Notes under the pieces: generated by a model
What the model was told of the DNA's origin: nothing
What the model saw: the letters and a program-made list of their open reading frames with translations, nothing else
Databases searched by the model: none
Made by a program: the position numbers and the translations under genes
Shown here: positions 1-8,697 of the stretch, one piece after another
Layout: each line of letters starts with the position of its first letter
Position numbering within the stretch: position 1 is the stretch's first letter
NCBI GenBank assembly: GCA_963789515.1
Contig: CAWBKW010000002.1
Span: 186,001 to 250,000, forward strand
Reading direction: 5' to 3'
Length of the DNA stretch: 64,000 bases
Origin: JBAXEO01 sp963789515
GTDB lineage: Bacteria; Actinomycetota; Coriobacteriia; Anaerosomatales; JAAXUF01

Positions 1-10
1 GCGTGAGGCT

Positions 11-1054
11 CTAGCCGACGGGCGGTTCCTCGGCGATCGCCGGGAGCACGACGGTCATGCGCGCACCGCCTGCGGGGAGGTTGGCCGCCTCGATACGCCC
101 CCCGTGCGCCGTGACGATGGCGCGAACGATCGCCAAGCCGAGGCCGGCGCCCCCGCTCGACCGGGTCCGGCTCGTGTCGGCGCGGTAGAACCGGTCGAAG
201 AGCCGCGGCAGGTCCTCGGGAGGGATGCCGGGACCGTCGTCGATCACGGAGAGCACCGCGCGGTCTCCCTCGGCTGTGAGCTCCACGACCACATGGCCGC
301 CCTCGCCGACGATCCGGCTCGCATTGTCGACGAGATTGAGCACCACCTGCTGGAGGCGGTCGACGTCGCCGAGCACGAGCGGCGCGCGACCGTTGACGGT
401 CAGCGTGACGTCGCGATCTTCGAGCAGGGGTTCGAGCATCGCCTCGGCACGGTCGGCCGCCAGTCTCAGGTCGACCCGGGTCAGCGGGAGTTCGCCGGTC
501 GCTCCCTCGATGCGCTGGAGCGTCAGCAGGTCGTTCGCGAGGCGTCCCAGCCGCTCGGCCTCGAGTGCGATGGTGGTGAGGAACCGCTGCTGGTCGTCGG
601 GTTCGACGTCCCCGTCGAGCAGCGTCTCGGCGGCGCCACGGATGGCGGTGAGCGGGGTGCGCAGTTCGTGGCTCACGTCCGAGACGAACTGGGTCTTGCG
701 CCGCTCCTCCGCCTTGAGCTCGTCGATGGCCGAGTCCACTTGGGACGCCATCTGGTTGAAGGACTCGGCGATGATGCGGGTCTCGCGCGGCCCTTCGATC
801 TGTGCGCGCACGCCGTGACTGCCCGCGGCGAACGAGGCGGCGGTCGCGCCGAGGCGCTCGAGCGGCGCCACAAAGGAGCGGGCCGCCATGCGCCCCACGA
901 CCCACGAGGCCACGACGATCACGACCACGACGGCTGCTATGGCCGCGGCGGAGGGTGTGGGCAGCAGGAGCGCGAAGGCCCCGACGCTCAGGGCACCGAT
1001 CGTGGCGAACGCGGCGAGCATGAGTGCGATGCGGGTGCGGAGTGCGCTGCGCAT
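11..1054 (-). CDS. Sensor histidine kinase, PhoR/ResE-like
   Basis: Membrane sensor kinase of 347 residues that should autophosphorylate and pass phosphate to the regulator encoded just upstream. Two hydrophobic segments (about residues 8-31 and 36-53) flank only a few residues, so there is almost no extracellular sensor domain. A HAMP-like linker follows (about 55-105). The HisKA H-box SHELRTPLTAIRG carries the phospho-acceptor His at about 129. The ATPase domain shows the N-box (LNLVDNAS), G1 (DDGPGIP), F-box (FDRFYR) and G2 (GAGLGLAIV). It lies 7 bases after the response regulator and is surely co-transcribed with it. The family is clear; the signal is unknown and probably intramembrane or cytoplasmic. 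Confidence 0.93.
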   Translation of the reverse strand: MRSALRTRIALMLAAFATIGALSVGAFALLLPTPSAAAIAAVVVVIVVASWVVGRMAARSFVAPLERLGATAASFAAGSHGVRAQIEGPRETRIIAESFNQMASQVDSAIDELKAEERRKTQFVSDVSHELRTPLTAIRGAAETLLDGDVEPDDQQRFLTTIALEAERLGRLANDLLTLQRIEGATGELPLTRVDLRLAADRAEAMLEPLLEDRDVTLTVNGRAPLVLGDVDRLQQVVLNLVDNASRIVGEGGHVVVELTAEGDRAVLSVIDDGPGIPPEDLPRLFDRFYRADTSRTRSSGGAGLGLAIVRAIVTAHGGRIEAANLPAGGARMTVVLPAIAEEPPVG

Positions 1055-1061
1055 GCCGGAC

Positions 1062-1766
1062 CTACGTCGTGCGGAAGCGGTAGCCGTATCCGCGGACCGT
1101 TTCCACCAGGGTGGGATCGACCCCGGCAGCCTCGAGCTTGTCCCGCAATCGCTTCACGTGCGTGTCGACCGTCTTGGTCTCTACGAGGTACTCCCAGCCC
1201 CATGCCTCGCGGAGGAGCTGGTCGCGAGACAGCACCTTGCCACCGTGGCGCATGAGACAAGCGAGCAACTCGAATTCGCGCGGAGTGAGGTCGATGACAG
1301 TGCCGTCGGACTCGGCTACATGCGAGGCTTCGTCGAGGATGATTCCGCAGAGCTCGATGTGTTCGCCGGCTATGCCGGACTCCCTCGAGCCCGACGGGGC
1401 CCGCCGCAGCAGTGCCTTGACCCTCGCCTGCAGTTCGCGTACCCCGAACGGTTTGGCGAGATAGTCGTCTCCGCCGATCTCAAGTCCTACGACCTTGTCG
1501 AGCTCCGTGTCGCGCGCAGACAGGAACAAGACCGGGACACTCGACTCCGCACGCAAGCGGCGGCAGACCTCGTAGCCGTCGATGCCCGGGAGCATGACGT
1601 CGAGTACCACCAGATCGAAGGGTTCGGACTTGGCCAGAGCGAGCGCCTGGTCACCGTCGATCGCCACAGCCACGCTGTAACCCTCCTTGCGAAGGTTGTA
1701 GCTGACGAACTCGGTGATGGATGCCTCATCGTCGACGACGAGGATCCGCGCGGGTGTGTCGGTCAC
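1062..1766 (-). CDS. OmpR/PhoB-family response regulator
   Basis: DNA-binding response regulator of 234 residues, the usual length. The receiver domain has the acidic pair near residues 12-13, the phospho-acceptor Asp at about 56 (VVLDVMLPG) and the conserved Lys at about 105 (DDYLAKPFG). The C-terminal winged helix carries the typical PREFELLACLMRHGG and VRGYGYRF elements. It is the first gene of the two-gene operon with the histidine kinase and is divergent from coaX across a 164-base gap. The target genes cannot be read from the window. Confidence 0.94.
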   Translation of the reverse strand: MTDTPARILVVDDEASITEFVSYNLRKEGYSVAVAIDGDQALALAKSEPFDLVVLDVMLPGIDGYEVCRRLRAESSVPVLFLSARDTELDKVVGLEIGGDDYLAKPFGVRELQARVKALLRRAPSGSRESGIAGEHIELCGIILDEASHVAESDGTVIDLTPREFELLACLMRHGGKVLSRDQLLREAWGWEYLVETKTVDTHVKRLRDKLEAAGVDPTLVETVRGYGYRFRTT

Positions 1767-1930
1767 AGGAGGCCTCCCGAGTGTGGGGCGGTCGACGAGC
1801 GCATATCGCCGGCGTCGGGGCCAGGGTTGCGAGCCTGGTGCTTCGGCCCGATGATAGCATCAGGTTCGGGGGTGGCCGCGGCTGCGTCACCGCGCCGTCA
1901 CCTGCCCCACATGTGCGCCAGGAGGTCCCC

Positions 1931-2695
1931 GTGCTCTTCGCAGTCGACGTCGGCAATACCCAGACCGTGCTCGGCCTCTTCGACGGCGAACGCGTCGCTG
2001 CCCACTGGCGCATCTCCACCAACGCATCCCTCACCGGTGACGAGCTCCGCGCTTCGGTGACCGCTCTGCTCGCGCTGGACGGTCTGTCGTGGAGCGACGT
2101 GCGTGGGGTGATCCTGGCGTCGGTGGTGCCCCGCGTCACTTCGGCGTGGGAGGAGGCCGTCGAGGCGTCGTGCGCCTCCGAGCTCCTGGTCGTGGGCCCG
2201 GGGCTCAAGACCGGCATGCCGATCCGGTATGCGAATCCTCACGAGGTCGGCGCAGATCGCATCGTCAATGGCGTGGCCGCCTTCGCACTGCTTGGCGGTC
2301 CGGTGATCGTGGTCGACTTCGGTACCGCGACCACGATCGACGTCATCGCAGAGGACGGCGCCTATCTGGGCGGCGCGATCGCGCCGGGCGTCGAGACCAG
2401 TGCCGAGGCGCTTTTCAGCAAGGCCGCGCGTCTTTCCAAGGTCGATCTGGTCGCGCCGCCACGCGTCATCGGCTCCAACACGCGCGAGAGCGTGCAGGCG
2501 GGGCTGATGCTGGGCGAGGCGGCGATGGTGGACGGGCTGGTGCGACGCGTCTGGGTTGAACTGGGCGTCGAGACACCGGTGATCGCGACAGGCGGGCTCG
2601 CCGAGCGGATGGCGCCGCTGTGCGACACGATCGGAAGTGCCGACCCGGACCTCACGCTCAAGGGCCTGCGAATGATCTACGACCTCAACCGCTAG
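1931..2695 (+). CDS. coaX: Type III pantothenate kinase
   Basis: Phosphorylates pantothenate in the first step of coenzyme A synthesis. The 254-residue product has the ASKHA-fold signatures of CoaX: an N-terminal phosphate-binding DVGNTQTVLGLF, a central GADRIVN segment and DFGTATTIDVI. I chose the GTG at 1931 because an AGGAGG ribosome site sits about 6 bases upstream and the protein then starts directly at the first strand, as in the family. The reading frame stays open further upstream but without family similarity. The gene converges with the nucleotidyltransferase gene, with 6 bases between them. Confidence 0.93.
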   Translation: MLFAVDVGNTQTVLGLFDGERVAAHWRISTNASLTGDELRASVTALLALDGLSWSDVRGVILASVVPRVTSAWEEAVEASCASELLVVGPGLKTGMPIRYANPHEVGADRIVNGVAAFALLGGPVIVVDFGTATTIDVIAEDGAYLGGAIAPGVETSAEALFSKAARLSKVDLVAPPRVIGSNTRESVQAGLMLGEAAMVDGLVRRVWVELGVETPVIATGGLAERMAPLCDTIGSADPDLTLKGLRMIYDLNR

Positions 2696-2701
2696 TCTCG
2701 T

Positions 2702-3679
2702 TCATTCCTCGCCGGGTCCTCCGGCGCCGACCACGAGCCGCTTCACGCTCTCCCGCCGCTGGTTCGACCACTTGAGGTACAGCCCCGTCCGTTCGACGAG
2801 CTCAGCTCCCAGCAAGGCCCGTGCGGTCTCGCTGTCCTCTCCCGCTCGGCGGGGAATGTAGGGTGCGGCGACATCGAACATCATCGCGGCCCAGCGACTC
2901 GTGACCTCGGCCGGCGCCGATCCGACAGCGTCCACCGTGTGGGCGAACAGGGAGCGGCCACGCTCCTCCGAGTAGGTGTCGGCGATGTCGGTCTGGAGCC
3001 CGATCTCGGGCAGCAGGTAGCCCATGAGGCCCGTGTCGGCAACCAGGTGCAGCGCTCGCTCGACGCCCGGGCCTACGAGCAGTCGGTCGAGTTCCGCCAC
3101 CCATCGCTCGCGCGCGACCGAGAGAATGCTGGGGGCCAGGAGCGACATCGCTTCGCGGGTCCCCCCTTCGATGTCGAAGTCGAGCTGTGAGACGAAGCGT
3201 GCCGCGCGCAGCATGCGCAACGGGTCTTCCGAGAACCTCTCAACGGGATCCCCAACCGCTCTGACCAGCCGGGACTCAAGATCCGCCCGACCACCGCAGG
3301 GGTCGATGAGCTCGTCGCCGTGGAGTGCCATGGCGTTGATGGTGAAATCGCGTCGGCCGAGGTCCTGCGCAAGGTCGGGGAGGAACTCGACACGAGGTTG
3401 GCGAGAACCCGGGCGATAGCGCTCTGAGCGGAACGTGGTTACCTCGATCTCGAGCCCCTCGAGTCTGAACGCGACCGTCCCGAAGCGCTTGCCCATCAGG
3501 TACGGTCGCCGCCCTGCGGCGCGAACCGATTGTTCGATCAGCTCAGGGTCGAGAGGGGTGGAGAAGTCGAAGTCCGTCGATTCCCTGCCCATCGCCGCGT
3601 CGCGTACCGAGCCTCCGACCAGATAGACGGGGCTGACGATCGAGGACACTCGCTCGATGACCTCATGCATCTGGCCCAT
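2702..3679 (-). CDS. CCA-adding enzyme / poly(A) polymerase family nucleotidyltransferase
   Basis: Class II tRNA nucleotidyltransferase-type protein of 325 residues. The head domain shows GGSVRDAAMGRESTDFDF, with the metal-binding Asp pair at about 36 and 38, followed by RRDFTINAMAL, DPCGG and EDPLRMLRAARF, which are the core family motifs. It is shorter than typical bacterial CCA enzymes (roughly 400 residues or more) and shows no clear HD motif in the C-terminal part. It most likely repairs or adds tRNA 3' CCA; other polymerase-family roles cannot be excluded. The one tRNA in this window already encodes CCA, which would fit a repair role. Confidence 0.85.
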   Translation of the reverse strand: MGQMHEVIERVSSIVSPVYLVGGSVRDAAMGRESTDFDFSTPLDPELIEQSVRAAGRRPYLMGKRFGTVAFRLEGLEIEVTTFRSERYRPGSRQPRVEFLPDLAQDLGRRDFTINAMALHGDELIDPCGGRADLESRLVRAVGDPVERFSEDPLRMLRAARFVSQLDFDIEGGTREAMSLLAPSILSVARERWVAELDRLLVGPGVERALHLVADTGLMGYLLPEIGLQTDIADTYSEERGRSLFAHTVDAVGSAPAEVTSRWAAMMFDVAAPYIPRRAGEDSETARALLGAELVERTGLYLKWSNQRRESVKRLVVGAGGPGEE

Positions 3680-3837
3680 GGCTACCTCCCCGGCGCCGAT
3701 AGCGAGTCACGCCCATCATACGCGCGCATGCGATCGGCCCACACGTGGTCCCGCTGACTGCTCCGCGCACGTTCTCGACACCGAGGCCGCGTTCTCCGGC
3801 GCAGCAGTCGGCTCCGTCTCTGTGGTGAGCCGCGGCG

Positions 3838-3865
3838 TATACTCCCTGTACACATGTTTGTGTAC
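3838..3865 (+). promoter_or_regulatory. -10-like element with overlapping palindromic operator
   Basis: A TATACT hexamer at 3838-3843 is followed at 3848-3865 by a perfect inverted repeat, GTACAC-ATGTTT-GTGTAC. The repeat would cover the expected transcription start just ahead of the helix-turn-helix gene starting at 3870. Its position fits a repressor operator, perhaps for autoregulation. No good -35 element is visible. The repeat is seen directly; its function is inferred. Confidence 0.5.
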
Positions 3866-3869
3866 GCTG

Positions 3870-4562
3870 ATGCCCGGGGTTGCCACGGCCATCGCGGACC
3901 GTGTTGCGGCAAGAACCAACGCACTGATCGACGCTGGCCACGAAGCAGAGGGGCGGCACGTGAGGCTCTACCGGATCGGCGACAAGGTGGTGAGCGAAGG
4001 CAAGCTTCACGACGCCATCACCGCGATACTCGAAGCCCGGGAGTCGGGGGTCACGCAGGAGGACGCCGCCCGGGCTCAGGGCGTGCAGCGGTCGTTCGTG
4101 TCCTTCCTCGAGACGCTCGGCGAGGTGCGTCGCGGGGACAAGGTCGCGCTGGTCGGCTTTCCCATCGCCAACGCCGAGGAGGTCAAGAGCCTCGCGGAGA
4201 CCCATTCGCTGGACTTCGTGCTCGTCTTGTCGCAAGACGAACGCGAGTCTATCGAGTCAGGAGACGCCACGAGGGTGTTCAATCAGCTGCTGGAGACCGT
4301 CGCCGCGCTGAAGGACTACGACACTCTCGTGCTGATCGCGAGCGACTGGCGCATTCGCACCATGGAACGCATCCTCGGCACGGAGGTCATCGGCATGCCG
4401 CTGGGGGCGTCGCCGCTGCGCGCCGATGTCCCGGTCGATCTACGCGAACTCGACCGCGTCCTGACCACCGTGCTCTCCGCCCGCCGCGGCAGGGCCACCC
4501 ACGGGCGGAGGGGAGCGGCACTCGACGAGGCTGCCGACCTGTCCGGGAGATGGAAGCCGTGA
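3870..4562 (+). CDS. Helix-turn-helix regulator-like protein paired with a conserved enzyme-like gene
   Basis: Protein of 230 residues. A helix-turn-helix-like segment is visible around residues 48-80 (ITAILEARESGVTQEDAARA, then GVQRSFVSFL). The remaining region alternates beta/alpha, with Val-rich strands such as DKVALVGFP and DFVLVLSQ, and looks like a ligand or effector domain. The start at 3870 is the first ATG after the palindromic site. The stop overlaps the start of the next gene, so the two are one operon and probably act together. I know no function for it; regulation by a small molecule is a guess from the architecture. Confidence 0.6.
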   Translation: MPGVATAIADRVAARTNALIDAGHEAEGRHVRLYRIGDKVVSEGKLHDAITAILEARESGVTQEDAARAQGVQRSFVSFLETLGEVRRGDKVALVGFPIANAEEVKSLAETHSLDFVLVLSQDERESIESGDATRVFNQLLETVAALKDYDTLVLIASDWRIRTMERILGTEVIGMPLGASPLRADVPVDLRELDRVLTTVLSARRGRATHGRRGAALDEAADLSGRWKP

Positions 4563-5476
4563 AGGAAGTAGTGAGCGTCTCCATCGGCTCGTCGACGCGG
4601 GACCACGAGGTCGAGATCGATCTGCTCGGCGAGCGGTTCCGTATCCGCCGAGAGGGTCACAACGGGGACCTCGATGCCGCGGCTGCCCGCTTCGCCGAGC
4701 TGGACGGGACTGTCGACGCGTTCGGGATGGGCGGCATCGACATCTATCTGAGGGCCGATGGCCGCAAGTACTTCTTCCGGGACGCCAAGAAGCTCATCAA
4801 GGGAGTCCGGACGACCCCGATCGTCGATGGCTCGGGGCTGAAGGGTCCGGTCGAGGGGTCGACGGTCGACTTCCTCGTCAGGGAGTGCGGCCTGGAGCTC
4901 GCCGGCAAGAAGGTGCTCACGTGTTCGGCGGTCGACCGCTGGGGCATGACCGAGGCGCTGCAGAATGCAGGCTGCGAGCAGGTGTTCGGTGATCTGATCT
5001 ACGCGCTCGACATCCCTGTCCTGATCAAAAGGTGGGGTTCGCTGCGCCGTTTGATCCGGGTCATGACGCCACTCGCGTCCCAGCTGCCGTTCTCGGTGCT
5101 GTACCCCACCGGATCCGCCCAAGACAAGGCGCCCAAGCCGAACCCGCGCATGGCGGCGCTCTATTCCTGGGCCGACGTGATCGCCGGTGACTGGCAGTTC
5201 GTGAAGAAGTTCATGCCCGAGGACATGGGCGGCAAGTGGATCATCACCAACACCACCACACCGGCCGACGTCGAGCTTGCGCGCGGTCACGGGGTCGAAC
5301 TCCTGGTGACGTCGACACCGCGCCTTGAGGGCCGCTCGTTCGGCACCAACGTCATCGAGGCGACGATGGTCGCACTCGACGGCGCCAAGGGCGAGCTGTC
5401 GTCCGCGCGGTACCGCGAGTTGCTGGATGCTGTGGGGTTTCGGCCTGACGTTCTGTGGCTGCAACGACAAGTCTGA
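4559..5476 (+). CDS. Conserved protein of the family often labelled quinate 5-dehydrogenase
   Basis: Protein of about 305 residues that begins VSVSIGSSTRDHEVEIDLLG and contains VDAFGMGGIDIYL, TPIVDGSGLK, VLTCSAVDRWGM and FGDLIYALDIP. These resemble a family annotated as quinate 5-dehydrogenase in Firmicutes, a name I would not trust because no Rossmann GxGxxG is evident. The region near residue 245 (WIITNTTTPADVE) and the C-terminal RSFGTNVIEATMVAL are also typical. The GTG at 4559 overlaps the upstream TGA and has GGAG about 8 bases ahead; an in-frame ATG at 4550 is the alternative. It is the second gene of the operon. The function is unknown. Confidence 0.65.
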   Translation: MKEVVSVSIGSSTRDHEVEIDLLGERFRIRREGHNGDLDAAAARFAELDGTVDAFGMGGIDIYLRADGRKYFFRDAKKLIKGVRTTPIVDGSGLKGPVEGSTVDFLVRECGLELAGKKVLTCSAVDRWGMTEALQNAGCEQVFGDLIYALDIPVLIKRWGSLRRLIRVMTPLASQLPFSVLYPTGSAQDKAPKPNPRMAALYSWADVIAGDWQFVKKFMPEDMGGKWIITNTTTPADVELARGHGVELLVTSTPRLEGRSFGTNVIEATMVALDGAKGELSSARYRELLDAVGFRPDVLWLQRQV

Positions 5477-5623
5477 CAAAGTCGGTCAGGATTGCCCGCG
5501 CTTGAGGGACGCTTCGGCACCTGCTTTGCTCCCGTTCAGTTCGGATAAGGGTTGCGCCACACGGGCGATACTCGCTCGGAGTCACGGTGTCTGCGTTATG
5601 TGGCATCCGACCCCGGCGAATGC

Positions 5624-5650
5624 TACTATCCGACTGTTCAGGCAAGCGGC
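5624..5650 (+). promoter_or_regulatory. Putative ccm operon promoter and start-site motif
   Basis: TACTAT at 5624-5629 is a good -10 hexamer in the 270-base gap before ccmE. It is followed directly by CCGACTGTTCAGGCA. The hemA promoter has the same layout (TAGAAT, then CCGAGCGTTCAGGCA), so transcripts would start near the G of GTTCAGGCA in both. The -35 region is weak. The remaining roughly 95 bases before ccmE are GC-rich and hold the ribosome site AAGGAG at 5732-5737. Confidence 0.45.
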
Positions 5651-5746
5651 AGGCAAAGCGGAGCGAGACGGCGCGGATCGCGCACCTCGCGTCACTCTCC
5701 TGCGGCACGTGCGGCCCGATCGGCCGCTGTTAAGGAGTGAGTGCAC

Positions 5747-6436
5747 GTGAACAAGCGCGCCAGAACGCGCCTCATCGGAGTCACCGCTGTCATCCTCATC
5801 GCCATCGCTGCGGTGGTGCTCCTGACCGGCAACAAGCAGGGCGCCGTCTACTCGACCGTGCCCAAGGTCACGGAGGACGCCTCCTTGATCGGCAAGCGCG
5901 TCAAGGTCGGCGGCACCGTGGTCGAGGGATCGTGGGACAAGAAGTCCAATCCCATGGTGTTCGTGGTCCGCGATGAGGCCGACAAGACCGGCTCGGGCCC
6001 GACCATCAAGGTCATCTACACCGGCGCAGCTCCTTCGACGTTCGGAGACGGTGTCGTCGCGATCGTCACGGGCGTGCTCGAGGACGGCCAGACGCTCAAG
6101 GCCACCGAGATGATCACCAAGTGCCCCTCGAAGTACGAGTCGGCGCAGGGAGCGATACCCGTCGCCGATCTGCTGCTCAAGGGTGAAGAGGTCTACGGCA
6201 AGCCGGTTCGTGCGACAGGCTACGTCAAGGCCGGAACCATAGCCGATGCAGGCGCCGCCGACCGTTTCGTGGTCGCGCAGAGCGCCGACGGCACCGGCAA
6301 GACGGTGGCGGTGTCGTTCTCCGGTGCGCTGCCATCCGGGATGAAGGACGGCTCACAGGTCGTCATCGCAGGCGAGCTCGATGCGGCCGGCAAGTTCACG
6401 GCCACCAGCGTCGCGCTCGAGCAGAGCCAGCAGTAG
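5747..6436 (+). CDS. ccmE: Cytochrome c maturation heme chaperone CcmE, CxxxY type, with second OB-like domain
   Basis: Membrane-anchored periplasmic heme chaperone that carries heme from CcmC/D to the CcmF lyase. The protein has 229 residues, with one N-terminal membrane anchor (about 9-27) and then an OB-fold domain (about 45-125). The heme-binding motif at residues 126-130 is CPSKY, so the covalent ligand position is Cys (CxxxY) rather than the His of classical CcmE, as described for some archaeal and sulfate-reducer proteins. A second OB-like domain (about 148-226, GKPVRATGYV to GELDAAGKFTATSV) follows and is unusual. GTG 5747 is chosen because AAGGAG lies 9 bases upstream; GTG 5741 would be too close. 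It is the first gene of the ccm operon. Confidence 0.85.
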   Translation: MNKRARTRLIGVTAVILIAIAAVVLLTGNKQGAVYSTVPKVTEDASLIGKRVKVGGTVVEGSWDKKSNPMVFVVRDEADKTGSGPTIKVIYTGAAPSTFGDGVVAIVTGVLEDGQTLKATEMITKCPSKYESAQGAIPVADLLLKGEEVYGKPVRATGYVKAGTIADAGAADRFVVAQSADGTGKTVAVSFSGALPSGMKDGSQVVIAGELDAAGKFTATSVALEQSQQ

Positions 6437-6446
6437 CGTCAGTGAC

Positions 6447-6477
6447 ACCCCGCGTCTGAAGCTCTCAGGCGCGGGGT
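6447..6477 (+). terminator. Strong hairpin between ccmE and ccmF
   Basis: ACCCCGCGTCTGA pairs with TCAGGCGCGGGGT across a 5-base loop, giving a 13-pair stem with one G-U. It follows the ccmE stop by about 10 bases. There is no strong T run, so it may stabilise or attenuate the transcript rather than end it; ccmF follows on the same strand 33 bases later. Confidence 0.5.
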
Positions 6478-6510
6478 TACGCATGCAAGTCCGACGACAG
6501 GAGTCGATGA

Positions 6511-8694
6511 ATGGTAACGCTGGGGAGTGTGATGCTGGGGCTGGCGCTCGTCTCGGCGATAGTGTCTATCGGGGCGCTCCTGTGGGGCAACGCCCTCGGC
6601 CCGAAGCAGGGCAACTCGATCACGAACGTCGGCTATCTCGCGACATTCGCCGCCATGGCAGCACTGACCGTGGCGGTCCTCCTCATGGTGGTTGCGTTCT
6701 TCACGCCCAACTACACCTTCTACTACGTTGCGCAGAACCACAGCACCGACGTCTCGCCTCTGGCGTGGCTCTACAAGCTCTCCGGACTGTGGGCCGGCCG
6801 AGAGGGATCGTTCCTCTTCTGGGCCTGGCTGCTCTCGCTCTTCGCTTCATGGGTCGCCTACAAGCGACTTGAGTTCACGGATGCTCTTTCGAACATGGGT
6901 CTGATGGTGACCAACATCGTACTGACTCTCTTCACCGCAGGCATGATGTTCTCGGAGCCCAACAACCCGTTCAAGACGACTCCCGCTTCGCTCGTCGACC
7001 CGGCCACGGGCAAGCTCCTGGGCGAGGCCACCGCGTGGGGGATGAACCCGCTTCTTCAGCACTGGGCGATGATCATCCACCCGCCGACCCTCTTCATCGG
7101 CTACGCGGGCCTCACGATTCCCTTCGCCTTCGCCATCGCGGCCCTGATCGTCAATGACGGGTCCAAGAAGTGGGTCGAGATCGTCGACCGCATCACGGTG
7201 TTCTCGTGGCTGTTTCTCGGAATCGGTATCGGTCTGGGCTCCATCTGGGCGTACGTCGTGCTCGGCTGGGGCGGCTATTGGGCGTGGGACCCGGTTGAGA
7301 ACGCCAGCCTGCTTCCGTGGCTGACCGGTGTCGGCCTGCTTCACTCCTTCACCGTCTACCGGCGCAGAGACGGCTTCAAGCGCTGGGCGATCATGCTCGC
7401 TGCGTTCAGCTTCGCGCTCGTCATCCTCGGCACGTTCATCACCCGGTCGGGCATCGTCCAGTCCGTCCACGCCTTCGAGGCCGACCCGGTCTCGCTCTGG
7501 CTGTTCCTCGGCATGATCGTCGGTTCGCTGGCGGCGGCGGGCATCGGCCTGCTGATGCGCTGGAAGACCTTCGACGGCAACGACGAGTTCGAGTCGCTCA
7601 CGAGCAAGGAAGCCGCCTACTACTTCAACAACGTCATCATGCTGGTCTCCGGTGTGCTGGTCGCCTATCTCACCATCACCTCGGCACTTCCGGCATGGCT
7701 GCCGTTCGGCGGCAAGTCGATTCCCGCAACGACGTTCGACTCGGTCGCCCGCCCGGTCGGCATTCTGTACCTGCTGATTCTGGCCGTGTGCCCGATCCTG
7801 TCGTGGCGCGGCACCGACGGGCCCACGTTCTGGAAGCGCATCAAGTGGCCGCTCGTGGGCGCGGCGGTGCTCTTCGGTCTGCTGCTCATCGACTTTGTCT
7901 CGACACTGCGCCCCATCTACAACACCATGGTCGCGCTCGCTGCGACCGGGAACGAGGCGGGGCTCAAGATCGCAGGTGCCGGGCCGTCCTGGTACTACAA
8001 CGGACTCGCCATCTTCGGCCTCTTCGTGGCCGCGCTGCTGATCGCCACGCAAACCTCGCTCTTCATCGATGGCGCGCGCAAGCGTGCGGCGGCCAAGGGC
8101 GAGAACTTCTTCTCGGCGCTCGGCGCCATCTTCATGAACGCCCGCACCCAGTCGGGCGGCTATCTGACCCACATCGGCATGGGCATCATCTTGATCGGTC
8201 TTGTGGGCTCGGCGATGTTCGTGCTCGATCAGACCTACAACGTCCCGGTGAAGGCGGGGTCGAGCTTCCAGGTCGATCAGTACACCTTCACCTATCAGGG
8301 CAGCAATCAGGAGACGTTGGCGAATGGGAACAACAAGACGAACGTGACCCTGGCGGTCTCACGCAACGGCAAGAGCGTCGGAACCATCAAGCCCGGGCAG
8401 ACCGAGTTCGTCGCACAGCAGCAGACCCGCTTGGACGCAAGGGTTCTGTCTGAACCGCTACGCGACATCTTTGTGGTGTTCCAGGGTGTCCAGAACGAAC
8501 AGGCCGTGATCAACGTCAAGATCAACCCGCTCATCTGGTTCTCGTGGGGTGGGTTCATCCTCATGCTCATCGGTACCACTCTGGCGATGTGGCCGAAGAA
8601 GGGCGCCCGACTGGTCGCGGCCCCCGCCGGTCCTCCGAAGAGCGCCGTCAAGAGCTCGGCCAAGCGGCCCAAGCCCAAGCCGGCGACCCGCTAG
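6511..8694 (+). CDS. ccmF: Cytochrome c heme lyase subunit CcmF
   Basis: Large polytopic protein of 727 residues that attaches heme from CcmE to apocytochrome c. The tryptophan-rich WWD motif WGGYWAWDPVENASLLPW is seen, and the surrounding segments (NHSTDVSPLAWLYKLSGLWAGREGS, given here only as a landmark region near residue 78; LQHWAMIIHPPTLFIGY; FITRSGIVQSVHAFE) are typical of CcmF/NrfE. A long C-terminal soluble stretch (about 560-700, after a late membrane segment) faces the periplasm and ends in a Lys/Pro-rich tail. The length is close to that of proteobacterial CcmF. The frame is intact. The gene is followed 3 bases later by ccmA. Confidence 0.95.
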   Translation: MVTLGSVMLGLALVSAIVSIGALLWGNALGPKQGNSITNVGYLATFAAMAALTVAVLLMVVAFFTPNYTFYYVAQNHSTDVSPLAWLYKLSGLWAGREGSFLFWAWLLSLFASWVAYKRLEFTDALSNMGLMVTNIVLTLFTAGMMFSEPNNPFKTTPASLVDPATGKLLGEATAWGMNPLLQHWAMIIHPPTLFIGYAGLTIPFAFAIAALIVNDGSKKWVEIVDRITVFSWLFLGIGIGLGSIWAYVVLGWGGYWAWDPVENASLLPWLTGVGLLHSFTVYRRRDGFKRWAIMLAAFSFALVILGTFITRSGIVQSVHAFEADPVSLWLFLGMIVGSLAAAGIGLLMRWKTFDGNDEFESLTSKEAAYYFNNVIMLVSGVLVAYLTITSALPAWLPFGGKSIPATTFDSVARPVGILYLLILAVCPILSWRGTDGPTFWKRIKWPLVGAAVLFGLLLIDFVSTLRPIYNTMVALAATGNEAGLKIAGAGPSWYYNGLAIFGLFVAALLIATQTSLFIDGARKRAAAKGENFFSALGAIFMNARTQSGGYLTHIGMGIILIGLVGSAMFVLDQTYNVPVKAGSSFQVDQYTFTYQGSNQETLANGNNKTNVTLAVSRNGKSVGTIKPGQTEFVAQQQTRLDARVLSEPLRDIFVVFQGVQNEQAVINVKINPLIWFSWGGFILMLIGTTLAMWPKKGARLVAAPAGPPKSAVKSSAKRPKPKPATR

Positions 8695-8697
8695 CTG

